Part shown: in pieces, positions 54,793-63,987 of the stretch
How the letters are laid out: every line of letters begins with the position of its first letter
Numbering within the stretch: position 1 is the stretch's first letter
Assembly (NCBI RefSeq): GCF_036812735.1
Contig: NZ_CP117523.1
Coordinates: 1,364,001 to 1,428,000, forward strand
DNA length: 64,000 nt
Source of the DNA: Terrisporobacter glycolicus ATCC 14880 = DSM 1288
Lineage (GTDB): Bacteria; Bacillota; Clostridia; Peptostreptococcales; Peptostreptococcaceae
Direction of reading: 5' to 3'
Program-made: the position numbers and the translations under genes
Notes under the pieces: model-generated
Database searches by the model: none
What the model was told of the DNA's origin: nothing
Seen by the model: the letters and a program-made list of their open reading frames with translations, nothing else

Positions 54793-56256
54793 ATGAAATT
54801 AGAAGATCTTTTAAAAGATATAGAAATAATTTTGTTATCAGGCCCCAAAGATGTGGAAATAAAAGGACTAGAATATGATTCAAGAAATGTAAAAGAAGGG
54901 GATTTATTAGTTTGTATTAATGGAGCTAATGTTAATGGTCATAAATTCATTGAAAGTGCAAAGGCTAAAGGAGCAGTAGCATTTGTAATTGAAGAAGAAG
55001 TACAAAAAGATGATAAATTAACTTATATAAAAGTAAAAAGTACAAATGAAGTAATCTCTACTTTAGGAAGAAATTTTTATAAAAATCCAAGTGAAAAAAT
55101 TGAATTAATAGGTGTAACAGGTACTAATGGAAAGACGAGTGTTGCGTCTTTTTTAAAAGATATACTTAGCCAAGATGAAAAATGTGGCTTTATTGGAACT
55201 ATAGGCATATTTGATGGAAAAAATGACTATTTAAATAAAAATACAACACCAAATAATATTGAGATACAAAAAAGTTTAAATAGTATGATAAATAATAACT
55301 GTAAGTATTGTACTATGGAAGTTTCTTCTCATGCCCTTGCCTTGAAAAGAGTAGAAAATTTGAAATATAAAATAGGTATATTTACAAACTTGACAGAAGA
55401 TCATCTAGACTTTCATAAAACATTTGAAAATTACAGAAAAGCCAAAGAATCTTTATTTTATATGACTACAAGTGCCAATATTATTAACATAGATGATGTA
55501 AATGGAAGAATAATACTTGATAATATTAAAAATTGGGGCGTTCCTTATTATACTTATGGTATAAATTATGATGCTACATTTAGAGCTAAATACGTAAAAC
55601 TTTATGAAGATAAGACAGCATTTACTTTACTTGGACCTAATGATTTTGAAAGAGAGGTAACACTAAATATGGTAGGGCAATTTACAGTTTATAACTGTCT
55701 TGCTGTTATTTGTGCTTGTTATATATTAAATATGGATGTAGATAAAATAGTAAACAGAATAAGCAAATTAAAAGGTGTAAATGGAAGGTTTGAAAAAGTG
55801 GAAAACAGCAAAAACATTCACGTATTTGTAGACTATGCACACACGCCTGATGCCCTAGATAACGTACTAAATAGTATAAAGATTTTTGCAAGAAAAAGAA
55901 TAATCACAGTTTTTGGATGCGGAGGAAATAGAGAAAAAGAAAAAAGACCCCTTATGGGAAAAATTGCACAAGGGTATTCAGATCTTGCTATAATAACTTC
56001 AGATAATCCGAGATATGAGGAACCAAATGAAATAATAAAAGACATATTAATAGGCATAGATAAGGAAAAAGAGAATTATGTTGTTATAATAGATAGAAAA
56101 GATGCTATTAAAGAAGCTATTTACAGAGCAAAAGAAGGGGATATAGTGCTTATTGCAGGTAAAGGACATGAAAACTATCAAATAATTAAAGATGAAATAG
56201 TAGAATTTGATGATAAACTAGTGGCAAAAGAAATTTTGAATAATTTAGACAAATAG
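54793..56256 (+). CDS. murE: UDP-N-acetylmuramoyl-tripeptide synthetase (meso-DAP-adding)
   Basis: Adds the third amino acid to the peptidoglycan stem peptide in the cytoplasm. 487 residues. N-terminal Mur ligase domain (YDSRNVKEGDLLVCINGANVNGHKFI), ATP loop GVTGTNGKTSVASF, central domain with TEDHLDFHKTFENYRKAKESLF, and C-terminal domain with VDYAHTPDALDNVL and GCGGNRE.KRPLMGKIA. SDNPRYEEP matches the DNPR motif of meso-diaminopimelate-adding enzymes. The start is ATG 54793 after AAGGGTGA. It lies 11 bases after the repressor stop, an unusual linkage. Confidence 0.94.
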   Translation: MKLEDLLKDIEIILLSGPKDVEIKGLEYDSRNVKEGDLLVCINGANVNGHKFIESAKAKGAVAFVIEEEVQKDDKLTYIKVKSTNEVISTLGRNFYKNPSEKIELIGVTGTNGKTSVASFLKDILSQDEKCGFIGTIGIFDGKNDYLNKNTTPNNIEIQKSLNSMINNNCKYCTMEVSSHALALKRVENLKYKIGIFTNLTEDHLDFHKTFENYRKAKESLFYMTTSANIINIDDVNGRIILDNIKNWGVPYYTYGINYDATFRAKYVKLYEDKTAFTLLGPNDFEREVTLNMVGQFTVYNCLAVICACYILNMDVDKIVNRISKLKGVNGRFEKVENSKNIHVFVDYAHTPDALDNVLNSIKIFARKRIITVFGCGGNREKEKRPLMGKIAQGYSDLAIITSDNPRYEEPNEIIKDILIGIDKEKENYVVIIDRKDAIKEAIYRAKEGDIVLIAGKGHENYQIIKDEIVEFDDKLVAKEILNNLDK

Positions 56257-56345
56257 TATAAATCATTAAATATATGAAACAAAAGTATAGAAAACTAAAA
56301 AGTAATTTTTAATTTTATAAATAAAAATGAATAAATAATTATAAT

Positions 56346-56385
56346 AAAAAACAAGAAGAATAACAAGTTCTTCTTGTTTTTTATT
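56346..56385. terminator. Bidirectional terminator between murE and the LysR gene
   Basis: AAAAAACAAGAAGAA pairs perfectly with TTCTTCTTGTTTTTT around a 7-base loop. Confidence 0.9.
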
Positions 56386-56393
56386 ATAATTAT

Positions 56394-57317
56394 TTATTTT
56401 GTTAATAATTTGCAAGGCGTTTTATCTGTTTCAAACCATTTAGTAGCAAACTCCTTGAAAAGATGTTCATTCTTACTAAGTCGTCTGTTTTTTAATTGTG
56501 CTAAAAAAATATTTGCTGAGAATGAATTTTGCAAATGACAAATATGTATGCTGTTATCAATATTTTTTTTGTAAGATAAAGCAACACTATATGGAAGTAG
56601 TGTAATACCAATATTTTCGCAAACTAAAGCTAAAAGTGTTTTTGTCTGGGAGTCTATATATAAAGTGTTTGGAAAATAATTAAGATTGCCCCAAGTATTT
56701 AAAAATACATTATGTAAATAATAATCACCATTGACGCAAACATATTTTTCCTTAGCAGTATCAAAAATATCCACGGAGGATCTCATTGATAAAGGGTGTT
56801 TCTTTGATGTTACAAGAACTAACTCATCATCAACTATTTTATGCAGGTTTAAAATATTTTTATGCTCATAATGGGAATTAATAAACCCTAAATTTACTAT
56901 AGAGTCACTAATGTATTCTATTATTTTACTGTTGGACCTTTCAATTAAATCTACTTGAATATTAGGATATTCCTTTTGAAAGTCTCCAATAAGAGATGCT
57001 ACACCGTATTCAACCATGGTATCTATCACACCAATGGAGATAGAACTACTTTCTTCACAAGAGTATTTTTTCATATCTAACAAAATATTTTTGTAATCTG
57101 CCATAGATTTGTGTGCAAACTTGTAGAACTCTTCTCCTGCATCAGTGAGTTTTATACTTCTATGCTGTCTATTAAATAACTCAACTCCAAGTTCTTTTTC
57201 CAAAGATTTTATATGTTTTGAAATGGAAGATTGAGAAATATATAATTCTTGTGATGCTAGGGTAAAATGATTATACTTTACTATGGCTAAAAAAGACTTT
57301 ATTTGTTCAAAAGTCAT
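56394..57317 (-). CDS. LysR-family transcriptional regulator
   Basis: 307 residues. Helix-turn-helix TFEQIKSFLAIVKYNHFTLASQELYISQSSISKHIKSLEKELGVELFNRQHRSIKLTDAGEEF, followed by an effector-binding domain (about 90-290). AGGGGGAT precedes the start on the minus strand. Divergent from the DUF2232 membrane protein gene 103 bases away, which may be its target. The inducer is unknown. Confidence 0.9.
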   Translation of the reverse strand: MTFEQIKSFLAIVKYNHFTLASQELYISQSSISKHIKSLEKELGVELFNRQHRSIKLTDAGEEFYKFAHKSMADYKNILLDMKKYSCEESSSISIGVIDTMVEYGVASLIGDFQKEYPNIQVDLIERSNSKIIEYISDSIVNLGFINSHYEHKNILNLHKIVDDELVLVTSKKHPLSMRSSVDIFDTAKEKYVCVNGDYYLHNVFLNTWGNLNYFPNTLYIDSQTKTLLALVCENIGITLLPYSVALSYKKNIDNSIHICHLQNSFSANIFLAQLKNRRLSKNEHLFKEFATKWFETDKTPCKLLTK

Positions 57318-57377
57318 AAAAAATCCCCCTAACCTTAACCTATATCATATATTATAACAGATAAATTTCCTAAAAAG

Positions 57378-57386
57378 TGGTATACT
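57378..57386 (+). promoter_or_regulatory. Extended -10 promoter of the DUF2232 gene
   Basis: TGGTATACT matches TGnTATAAT except one base; 34 bases upstream of the start codon, in the LysR/DUF2232 spacer. Confidence 0.55.
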
Positions 57387-57420
57387 AGATTTAATTTAAA
57401 AGTTTTTGGAGGCATGAAAA

Positions 57421-58446
57421 TTGAATAGTTCAGTAAAAAAATTAACAGAAGCAGCCATATTATCATCAACTTTCATCGTAATTACAATGATTGCTCTTTC
57501 AACTGGTTTAGGATATGGATTGTATTTAGATTTTGGAGTGCCAATTATATTTGCGCTAATATATTTTAGGTGTGAATTCAAATACACATTAATGTGCGGC
57601 ATTAGTAGTGTAACTTTAATATTACTTGTTTTGGGAAACTTTGCTGCTGCAATATTAGTAAGCCAAAGTTTTCTTCTAGGCATTTTATGCGGTTATTTAA
57701 TTACTAAAGCATCAGATATTTTTGATGATTTATTTTTAGGCTCCATAGTAGGAGTTATTTTTATGATATTAATAGATATTTATGCCAGAAATATTATAGG
57801 ATATAGCTTTATGGAAGAGTTTCAAGGATACATAGACTACTTTAACAGTAATCCAACAATACTTAAAAATATATCTAAGTTACTGCCATTTATTAAAATT
57901 AATTTACAAGTTATTTATTATTTGTTTATAGCAGTATTTCCTTTTGGAATGATATTCTCTATATATTTTATATCAATTATGCTTGGAAAGAAACTTAGAA
58001 TATTAAATGAAAATGGAAAAAGAAAATATTTTATGATGAGGTCAATAAGAAATTATAGTAACTTTATGTGTATGAAAAAAGAATATTTTTATTATGCTTT
58101 AGGATATGTTGTATTAGTAAGTTTATTGAGATTTTGTAATATACAAATTAACAATGTTTATTTAGATACCATAATAACTTGTGTAGAATATTTATCATTA
58201 TATTTTATTTTTAGAGACGGGAATATATTAATAGGAAATTATATAAACATAAAATATAAGAAGAAAAGTTTAAGTCTATTATATTTTATTATCACGATAG
58301 TTTCCTTTTTCAGTATATTCAGAGTTGCATTTTTAGTATATGCAATTGTGGCAATATTTATGGATGAAAGGTTTAATTTAAGAGAAAAGCAGAAATATAT
58401 TGTTGATACTCATACGGAAAAATTGATGATTAAGTATAAAATATAA
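57421..58446 (+). CDS. DUF2232 (YybS-like) multi-helix membrane protein
   Basis: 341 residues, about eight helices. The N-terminus (VKKLTEAAILSSTFIVITMIALSTGLG.GLYLDFGVPIIFALIYFRCEFK) and the pattern of helix pairs resemble YybS/DUF2232. That family is structurally related to ECF-type S components and is often near DHH phosphatases or replication genes, but not here. TTG start with TTGGAGG 8 bases before. An overlapping five-codon ORF (ATG at 57414) lies at the ribosome site but is probably fortuitous. Function unknown. Confidence 0.72.
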   Translation: MNSSVKKLTEAAILSSTFIVITMIALSTGLGYGLYLDFGVPIIFALIYFRCEFKYTLMCGISSVTLILLVLGNFAAAILVSQSFLLGILCGYLITKASDIFDDLFLGSIVGVIFMILIDIYARNIIGYSFMEEFQGYIDYFNSNPTILKNISKLLPFIKINLQVIYYLFIAVFPFGMIFSIYFISIMLGKKLRILNENGKRKYFMMRSIRNYSNFMCMKKEYFYYALGYVVLVSLLRFCNIQINNVYLDTIITCVEYLSLYFIFRDGNILIGNYINIKYKKKSLSLLYFIITIVSFFSIFRVAFLVYAIVAIFMDERFNLREKQKYIVDTHTEKLMIKYKI

Positions 58447-58486
58447 ATCTTACTTTCTTTATAAAATAAAAAATATTTAATATATG

Positions 58487-58515
58487 TTGAAAATAAGGAA
58501 AAGTAGTGTTATAAT
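58487..58515 (+). promoter_or_regulatory. Promoter of the dipeptide/nickel-type ABC operon
   Basis: TTGAAA (58487-58492), 17 bases, TATAAT (58510-58515). Very close to consensus. Initiation near 58522 leaves a leader of about 40 bases before a terminator. Confidence 0.85.
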
Positions 58516-58556
58516 TTTATCATAATTTGAACATGAAATGGATCTATGAAGATCAA

Positions 58557-58597
58557 AAAAAGCCATGAAGGTTAATAAACTTTCGTGGCTTTTTTTG
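58557..58597 (+). terminator. Attenuator-like terminator in the leader of the ABC operon
   Basis: GCCATGAAGGTT pairs with AACTTTCGTGGC, then TTTTTTT. It lies between the promoter and the first gene, so transcription must read through it. The leader before it has a small stem GATC/GATC and an 11-codon ORF (MKWIYEDQKKP) without a clear ribosome site, ending inside the stem. Confidence 0.8.
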
Positions 58598-58667
58598 TCA
58601 AAAAGTGCGAATTATAGGGAAAAATGAAAAACTATAGGGAAAATAAATACTGGGGGGCTAAAGAAAA

Positions 58668-60302
58668 ATGAAATTAAAGAAAAATATTGCTAAGCTATTA
58701 TCAATGGTATTATTAGTAGGTACCTTAGCTGGATGTTCTAATTCATCTAATTCAGAATCAGGCTCAAGTTCTAAATCTGGTGTTGAACAAAGAAAAGAAA
58801 AGAATGAGTTAGTAGTTGCTGTTGGAGCAGAACCGGAAGCTGGATTTGATGCCATAACAGGTGGGCACGGATCTATAACAAAGGTTTTCTTCTCGACATT
58901 AATGAAAAGAGATAAAGAGCTAGGATGGGAAAATGATTTAGCAACTGATTATAAAATATCAAAAGATAAATTAACTTGGACAGTTAAAATAAGAGACGAT
59001 GCTAAATTTACTGATGGAAAGCCTGTAACAGCGCAGGATGTTGCATTTACATATGAAACAACTAAGAAAAGTTCTACAGAAATAGATTTAACAATGATAA
59101 AAGAAGTAAAAGCAAAAGATGATACAACTGTTGAATTTAAATTAGAAAGACCAATGTCTACATTTGTAGAGAAATTAGGTGCTTGTGGTATAGTTCCTAA
59201 ACATGCTTATAATGACTCATTTAAAGATAAGCCAATAGGATCTGGACCATACAAATTTGTAGATTGGGCAAAAGGACAACAAGTTATAGCAGAAGCTAAC
59301 GCAGATTATTATGGAGACAAACCAAGTATAAAAAAATTAACTATGGTATTTTTAGATACTGATGCTGCTTATGCTGCTGTAAAATCAGGTGATGTTGACA
59401 TGGCAACTATAAACGGAGATCTTGCTAAAGAAAAAGTTGAAGGTACTAAAATTTTAGACATACCAAGTATAGAGACTTATGGTGTTGAATTCCCGATGGT
59501 TGCAAACACTGGCAAGAAAACTAAAACTGGTTATGAAATAGGAAATAATGTTACAAGTGATGAATCAATAAGAAAAGCGTTAAATACTGCTGTTGATAGA
59601 CAAGGAATGGTTGATGGAGTTTTAAATGGATATGGTTCAGTATCTACAACTGGTCTTGAAAAAATGCCTTGGTTAAATAAAGAAACAGTTCTTAAAGAAT
59701 CTGACTACAATAATTTGGAAGAAGCTAAAAAAATATTAAAAGATGGTGGATGGAAAGATAGTGACAATGATGGAATACTAGAAAAAGATAAAACTAAAGC
59801 ATCTTTCAAAGTATTATATACTCCAGGAAACTATAGACAAGCATTAGGATTAGAATTCCAAAAGATAGCTAAAGAATTAGGAATAGAGATAACTTTAGAA
59901 GAAAGAACTTGGGATACTATAGTAAAAGACATACATAAAGAAGCAGTATTATTTGGATTTGGTTCAGGAGATCCATCAGAATTATACAACTTATATTATG
60001 GTGGAGCTGCAAATACACCAGTTGAATGGGATAATGCAGGATTCTATGATAATAAAACTGTAAATAAATATATAGACAAAGCTTTAAATAGTGAAGGTGA
60101 AAAAGAAGCGCTACCTTACTGGCAAAAAGCTCAATTTGATGGAAAAACTGGAGCTTCTGTAAAAGGTGACGCTCCATACTGTTGGTTAGTTAATGCAAAT
60201 CACGTTTATATAGTAAGTGAAGGATTTGATATAGGAAAACCAGTTGTTCAACCTCATGGTGGAAGAATTTTTGACAATGTTACAGAATGGGCATGGAAAT
60301 AA
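58668..60302 (+). CDS. Family 5 substrate-binding lipoprotein (dipeptide/nickel type)
   Basis: 544 residues. Type II signal peptide with lipobox GTLAGC (Cys about 23), Ser-rich linker, then SBP_bac_5 fold: LATDYKISKDKLTWTVKIRDDAKFTDGKPVTAQDVAFTYET is the family signature, followed by GSGPYKFVDW and, near the C-terminus, VQPHGGRIFDNVTEWAW. Captures a peptide, nickel complex or other small ligand. The sequence does not fix the ligand. First gene of a five-gene operon; a hairpin separates it from the permeases and could favour higher expression of this gene. Confidence 0.9.
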   Translation: MKLKKNIAKLLSMVLLVGTLAGCSNSSNSESGSSSKSGVEQRKEKNELVVAVGAEPEAGFDAITGGHGSITKVFFSTLMKRDKELGWENDLATDYKISKDKLTWTVKIRDDAKFTDGKPVTAQDVAFTYETTKKSSTEIDLTMIKEVKAKDDTTVEFKLERPMSTFVEKLGACGIVPKHAYNDSFKDKPIGSGPYKFVDWAKGQQVIAEANADYYGDKPSIKKLTMVFLDTDAAYAAVKSGDVDMATINGDLAKEKVEGTKILDIPSIETYGVEFPMVANTGKKTKTGYEIGNNVTSDESIRKALNTAVDRQGMVDGVLNGYGSVSTTGLEKMPWLNKETVLKESDYNNLEEAKKILKDGGWKDSDNDGILEKDKTKASFKVLYTPGNYRQALGLEFQKIAKELGIEITLEERTWDTIVKDIHKEAVLFGFGSGDPSELYNLYYGGAANTPVEWDNAGFYDNKTVNKYIDKALNSEGEKEALPYWQKAQFDGKTGASVKGDAPYCWLVNANHVYIVSEGFDIGKPVVQPHGGRIFDNVTEWAWK

Positions 60303-60327
60303 GACAAAATAAGCTATAATATATTAT

Positions 60328-60354
60328 GAGGACATTCTTTTTTAGGATGTCCTC
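60328..60354 (+). other. Intercistronic hairpin after the binding-protein gene
   Basis: GAGGACATTC pairs with GGATGTCCTC (one G-U). No strong T-run follows, so it is a likely mRNA-stabilising stem or partial terminator. Confidence 0.6.
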
Positions 60355-60396
60355 ACATTTGAATTATAAGAAATATAAAAAAGGGGAGTTTATTGG

Positions 60397-61389
60397 ATGA
60401 AAAATAGCAAAAGTATAGGAGTTTTCCTATCTAAAAAAATAATAAGACTAATCACCTTATTAGTTGCCCTTTGTATAATAACTTTTGTATTAATGGAGCT
60501 ATCTCCAATAGACCCAGTTACAGCTTATGTGGGAGCTAGTACAAAGGTAAGTGCGGCGCAAAGAGAATTAATTGCAGAACATTGGGGTTTAAATCAACCA
60601 CCTTTAGAAAGATTTATGTGTTGGTTTAAGTCTATAATTCAGGGAGACTGGGGAACTTCGTTAATATATAGAAGACCAGTTTTGGAGGTTATAGGACAAA
60701 AATTTAAAGCATCTTTATACTTAATGATTATAGCCTGGATTATTTCAGGTATTTTAGGCTTTGTAATGGGAATAATCAGTGGAAGTAATGAAAATAAAGT
60801 AATAGATAAAATAATACGTGGGTATTGTTATATTGTTATATCAACACCAACATTTTGGCTAGGTATTTTATTTATTATGGTATTTTCTGTTTCTCTTGGA
60901 TGGTTCCCAGTAGCTCTGGGAGTTCCAATAGGTGTAAGTACAACGGATGTAACCTTTATGGATTTACTCAGTCATATTGTACTACCTGCATTTACTTTAA
61001 GTCTTATAGGTGTTTCTAATATTTGTTTGCATACAAGAGAAAAAGTAATAGAAGTTATGAATAGTGATTATGTTTTATTTGCAAAAGCTCGTGGAGAAGG
61101 TAAAAAGAGTATAATTTTTAATCATGTAATAAAAAATGTTTCACTTCCTGCCATTACATTACAGTTTTTATCATTTAGTGAGTTGTTTGCAGGAACTATA
61201 TTTGCAGAACAAGTATTTTCATATCCAGGACTTGGTCAAGCCACAGTTTCAGCAGGTCTTAAAGGAGATTTACCTCTTTTAATGGGAATAGTAATAATAA
61301 GTTGTATTTTTGTTTATAGTGGAAATGTAATAGCAGATTTACTATATCGAGTAATAGACCCAAGAATTAAAGGAGGGGAAATGGCATAA
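60397..61389 (+). CDS. ABC transporter permease (DppB/NikB-type)
   Basis: 330 residues, six helices. N-terminal RLITLLVALCIITFVLMELSPIDPV and the EAA loop (about 215-245: VMNSDYVLFAKARGEGKKSIIFNHVIKN) are typical of the B-type permease of dipeptide and nickel importers. GQATVSAGLKGDLPLLMGIVII and PRIKGG close the chain. AAAGGGGAG precedes the ATG. Its stop overlaps the next start by one base (TAATG), showing coupling. Confidence 0.93.
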   Translation: MKNSKSIGVFLSKKIIRLITLLVALCIITFVLMELSPIDPVTAYVGASTKVSAAQRELIAEHWGLNQPPLERFMCWFKSIIQGDWGTSLIYRRPVLEVIGQKFKASLYLMIIAWIISGILGFVMGIISGSNENKVIDKIIRGYCYIVISTPTFWLGILFIMVFSVSLGWFPVALGVPIGVSTTDVTFMDLLSHIVLPAFTLSLIGVSNICLHTREKVIEVMNSDYVLFAKARGEGKKSIIFNHVIKNVSLPAITLQFLSFSELFAGTIFAEQVFSYPGLGQATVSAGLKGDLPLLMGIVIISCIFVYSGNVIADLLYRVIDPRIKGGEMA

Positions 61390-62252
61390 TGAGTGAGCTA
61401 AAGAGCATTGTAAAAAGAAAATCTCCATCCTTTGAATTTGGAATTAGAGAAAAAACCATACTTTCCTTAGGAATATTTATAGCATTTTTTATAGCTATCT
61501 TAGTTGCAGGAAGTGTTATTGACCCGGATAAGTTTAGTATAGATTTAATTAATAAAAATCAAGCACCATCCCTAACTCATATATTTGGTACAGACTGGAT
61601 AGGGCGAGACATGTTCTTTAGAACATTAAAAGGCCTTAGTATAAGTATGAAAATAGGAGTTTTATCTTCTGTTATAAGTGGAATAATTGCTGTAATATTG
61701 GGAATAATCGGACCTACTTGTGGCAAAAAAGTAGACTCTGTTATAACTTGGTTTATAGATTTAGTTTTATCAGTACCTCATACTTTAATAATAATCTTAA
61801 TATCTATGGCAGCAGGAGGAGGTCTAAAAGGGATAGTTCTTGGAGTATCCTTAACTCATTGGACTTCACTTACTAGAGTAATAAGAGCAGAAGTTATGCA
61901 AGTAAAAGAATCTGACTATACAAAGATTGCAAAGAATTTTGGAAAATCAAATTTATATATAGCTAAAAATCATATTTTACCTCATGTAATACCTCAGCTT
62001 TTAGTTGGAATTGTATTAATTTTCCCTCATGCTATTTTACATGAAGCTTCAGTTACCTTCTTAGGATTTGGCTTACAATCTCACGAACCAGCCATAGGAA
62101 TAATTTTATCAGAATCCATGAAATACTTAACAAGTGGAAAATGGTGGTTAGCATTCTTCCCAGGATTATCTTTAGTTTTAGTTTCTATGATGGTGGATAA
62201 TATGGGTAAAAAAATAGGAAAATTAATTGATCCTAAAACAGCTTATAATTAG
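61389..62252 (+). CDS. ABC transporter permease (DppC/NikC-type)
   Basis: 287 residues. An N-terminal helix after a Lys-rich start, the external loop with HIFGTDWIGRDMFFRTLKGLSISMKIG (family-typical GTDxxGRDxxSR), and the EAA loop VKESDYTKIAKNFGKSNLYIAKNHILPHVIPQLL. ASVTFLGFGLQSHEPAIGIILSES is the C-type signature. It forms the transmembrane pore with the preceding gene product. The next gene starts 9 bases downstream. Confidence 0.93.
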   Translation: MSELKSIVKRKSPSFEFGIREKTILSLGIFIAFFIAILVAGSVIDPDKFSIDLINKNQAPSLTHIFGTDWIGRDMFFRTLKGLSISMKIGVLSSVISGIIAVILGIIGPTCGKKVDSVITWFIDLVLSVPHTLIIILISMAAGGGLKGIVLGVSLTHWTSLTRVIRAEVMQVKESDYTKIAKNFGKSNLYIAKNHILPHVIPQLLVGIVLIFPHAILHEASVTFLGFGLQSHEPAIGIILSESMKYLTSGKWWLAFFPGLSLVLVSMMVDNMGKKIGKLIDPKTAYN

Positions 62253-62261
62253 GAGGTAGCT

Positions 62262-63197
62262 ATGGATAAGGAACCAATTTTAAATGTTAGAAATTTGGAG
62301 ATATGTTTTAGTCAGTATACAAAGGGATTAAATAGAATAGATTCAAAGGCTATAAATAATTTAGATATAGATTTATACAAAGGAGAAATATTAGCAGTTG
62401 TTGGATCTAGTGGTTCAGGTAAAAGTTTACTTGCTCACTCCATACTGGGAATACTACCTAGTAATGCGGTGACAAAGGGAGATATAATTTATAAAAATGA
62501 ACAATTGGATGAAAAAAGAAAAGAAAAACTTAGAGGAAAAGAAATTGTATTTATTCCTCAGTCAGTAAATTATTTAGATCCACTGATGGAAGTGGGAAAA
62601 CAAGTTAAGATTTCAATAAAAGATAAAAAGAAAAGCAATAGTATACTTAGAAATGTATTTAGAAAATATAACTTAGAAGAAAAAGTAGAAAAGTATTATC
62701 CTTTCCAACTATCAGGTGGAATGGCAAGAAAAGTTCTTTTATCAAGTGCTTTAGTTAGTGACTGTGAAGTAATAATAGCAGACGAGCCAACTCCAGGCTT
62801 AGATGAAAAATCTTTAAATGAAGTTTTAAAAGATTTTAGAGATTTGGCTGACAGTGGCTGTGCAATACTTATAATTACCCATGACATATCTGCTGCTTTA
62901 AAAATTGCAGATAGGGTGGCAATTTTCTATGGAGGAACTACTTTGGAAATTGCAAAAGCAGAAGACTTCAAAAACGGTGGAGAAAACTTAAGACATCCAT
63001 ATACAAAGGCACTGTTTAATGCACTGCCAAATAACAGTTTTAAACCAATAAAAGGTAGTCAACCACTAGCCAGTGAGTTACCTGTAGGATGTTTATTTTA
63101 TGATAGATGTGGAAAAAGAACACCTGATTGTGAAAACATAAAACCTGAAATGAAAGAAATAAGAGATGGAAAGGTGAGATGTTTATATGCTACTTAA
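62262..63197 (+). CDS. ABC transporter ATP-binding protein (DppD/NikD-type)
   Basis: 311 residues. Walker A GSSGSGKSLLAHSILGI, Q-loop FIPQSVNYLDPLM, signature LSGGMARK, Walker B VIIADEPTPGLD, switch His ITHDIS. The C-terminal oligopeptide-type extension has Cys residues CLFYDRCGKRTPDCE and a final RCLY, a pattern that may bind an iron-sulfur cluster in this family. AGGAGG precedes the ATG. It overlaps the partner ATPase gene by 11 bases. Confidence 0.93.
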   Translation: MDKEPILNVRNLEICFSQYTKGLNRIDSKAINNLDIDLYKGEILAVVGSSGSGKSLLAHSILGILPSNAVTKGDIIYKNEQLDEKRKEKLRGKEIVFIPQSVNYLDPLMEVGKQVKISIKDKKKSNSILRNVFRKYNLEEKVEKYYPFQLSGGMARKVLLSSALVSDCEVIIADEPTPGLDEKSLNEVLKDFRDLADSGCAILIITHDISAALKIADRVAIFYGGTTLEIAKAEDFKNGGENLRHPYTKALFNALPNNSFKPIKGSQPLASELPVGCLFYDRCGKRTPDCENIKPEMKEIRDGKVRCLYAT

Positions 63198-63831
63198 AGC
63201 TGAAAATATTAACTTTAAATATAGAGGAGATAAATATATATTAAAAGATATAAATTTATCTGTGAATACTAATGAAGTGGTTGGAATAGTAGCTCCTAGT
63301 GGGTTTGGAAAAACTACTTTTGCCAAAATTTTAGCTGGATATATTAAACCAGACAAAGGAAATGTAATACTAGAAGGTTGTGAGAAAAAGAAAAATGCTT
63401 TCAACCCTATACAATTAATTTTCCAACATCCAGAAAAATCAGTAAATCCTAAGTGGAAAATGAAAAAAATTCTAAATGAAGCTTATGAACCAAGTGATGA
63501 AATGATAGAATCCATGGGAATTAAGAAAGAATGGCTAAATAGATGGCCAAGTGAACTTTCTGGTGGAGAGTTACAAAGATTTTGTGTTCTTAGAGCTCTT
63601 AGTCCTGAAACAAAGTTTCTTATAGCTGATGAGATGACTACCATGTTAGATGCCATAACGCAGGCTCAGATTTGGAATGTGGTTATTGATTATTGCAAGA
63701 AAAATAGTATTGGACTTATTGTTATTAGTCATGATAAAGACTTGGTTAATATTGTTTGTGATAGAGTTATTAACTTGGAAGATAATAAAGAAGAAGATAC
63801 TGTGATGGAAGTTAAAGAGAATATAGTTTAG
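63187..63831 (+). CDS. ABC transporter ATP-binding protein (NikE-type, short)
   Basis: 214 residues, short compared with about 260-330 for DppF/NikE because the C-terminal oligopeptide extension is absent. Walker A APSGFGKTTFAKIL (S to F in the usual GSGKT position), signature LSGGELQRF, Walker B FLIADEMTTMLD, switch His VISHDKD. All catalytic residues are kept. AAAGGTGAG precedes the ATG. It ends the operon before a terminator. The short form is seen in nickel/metallophore-type systems, but that is not proof of ligand. Confidence 0.9.
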   Translation: MLLKAENINFKYRGDKYILKDINLSVNTNEVVGIVAPSGFGKTTFAKILAGYIKPDKGNVILEGCEKKKNAFNPIQLIFQHPEKSVNPKWKMKKILNEAYEPSDEMIESMGIKKEWLNRWPSELSGGELQRFCVLRALSPETKFLIADEMTTMLDAITQAQIWNVVIDYCKKNSIGLIVISHDKDLVNIVCDRVINLEDNKEEDTVMEVKENIV

Positions 63832-63836
63832 ATTTC

Positions 63837-63869
63837 AAAGAGTAGAGAAGAAATTTTCTACTCTTTTTT
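63837..63869 (+). terminator. Terminator of the ABC operon
   Basis: AAAGAGTAGA pairs with TCTACTCTTT, followed by TTTTG. Confidence 0.88.
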
Positions 63870-63914
63870 GTTATAGATTAAGACACTTTACAATGATGTA
63901 TATAAGAATTATGC

Positions 63915-63960
63915 AATAGTAAGAACTTGACAAATAATGTTAAGTTCTTACTATTATAAA
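63915..63960 (+). promoter_or_regulatory. Promoter overlapped by a perfect 14-bp inverted repeat
   Basis: AATAGTAAGAACTT (63915-63928) and AAGTTCTTACTATT (63942-63955) are perfect complements 13 bases apart. TTGACA (63927-63932) lies between and across the arms, and TATTAT (63952-63957) could be the -10, giving a long 19-base spacing. The arrangement fits a repressor operator covering the promoter of the next gene. Confidence 0.65.
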
Positions 63961-63987
63961 TATAATCTAAAAACTTAAGGAAACGCT

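Noticed and set aside
58522-58600. NiCo or preQ1 riboswitch before the ABC operon
   Set aside because: The leader is only about 40 bases before the terminator and lacks the conserved blocks of those classes.
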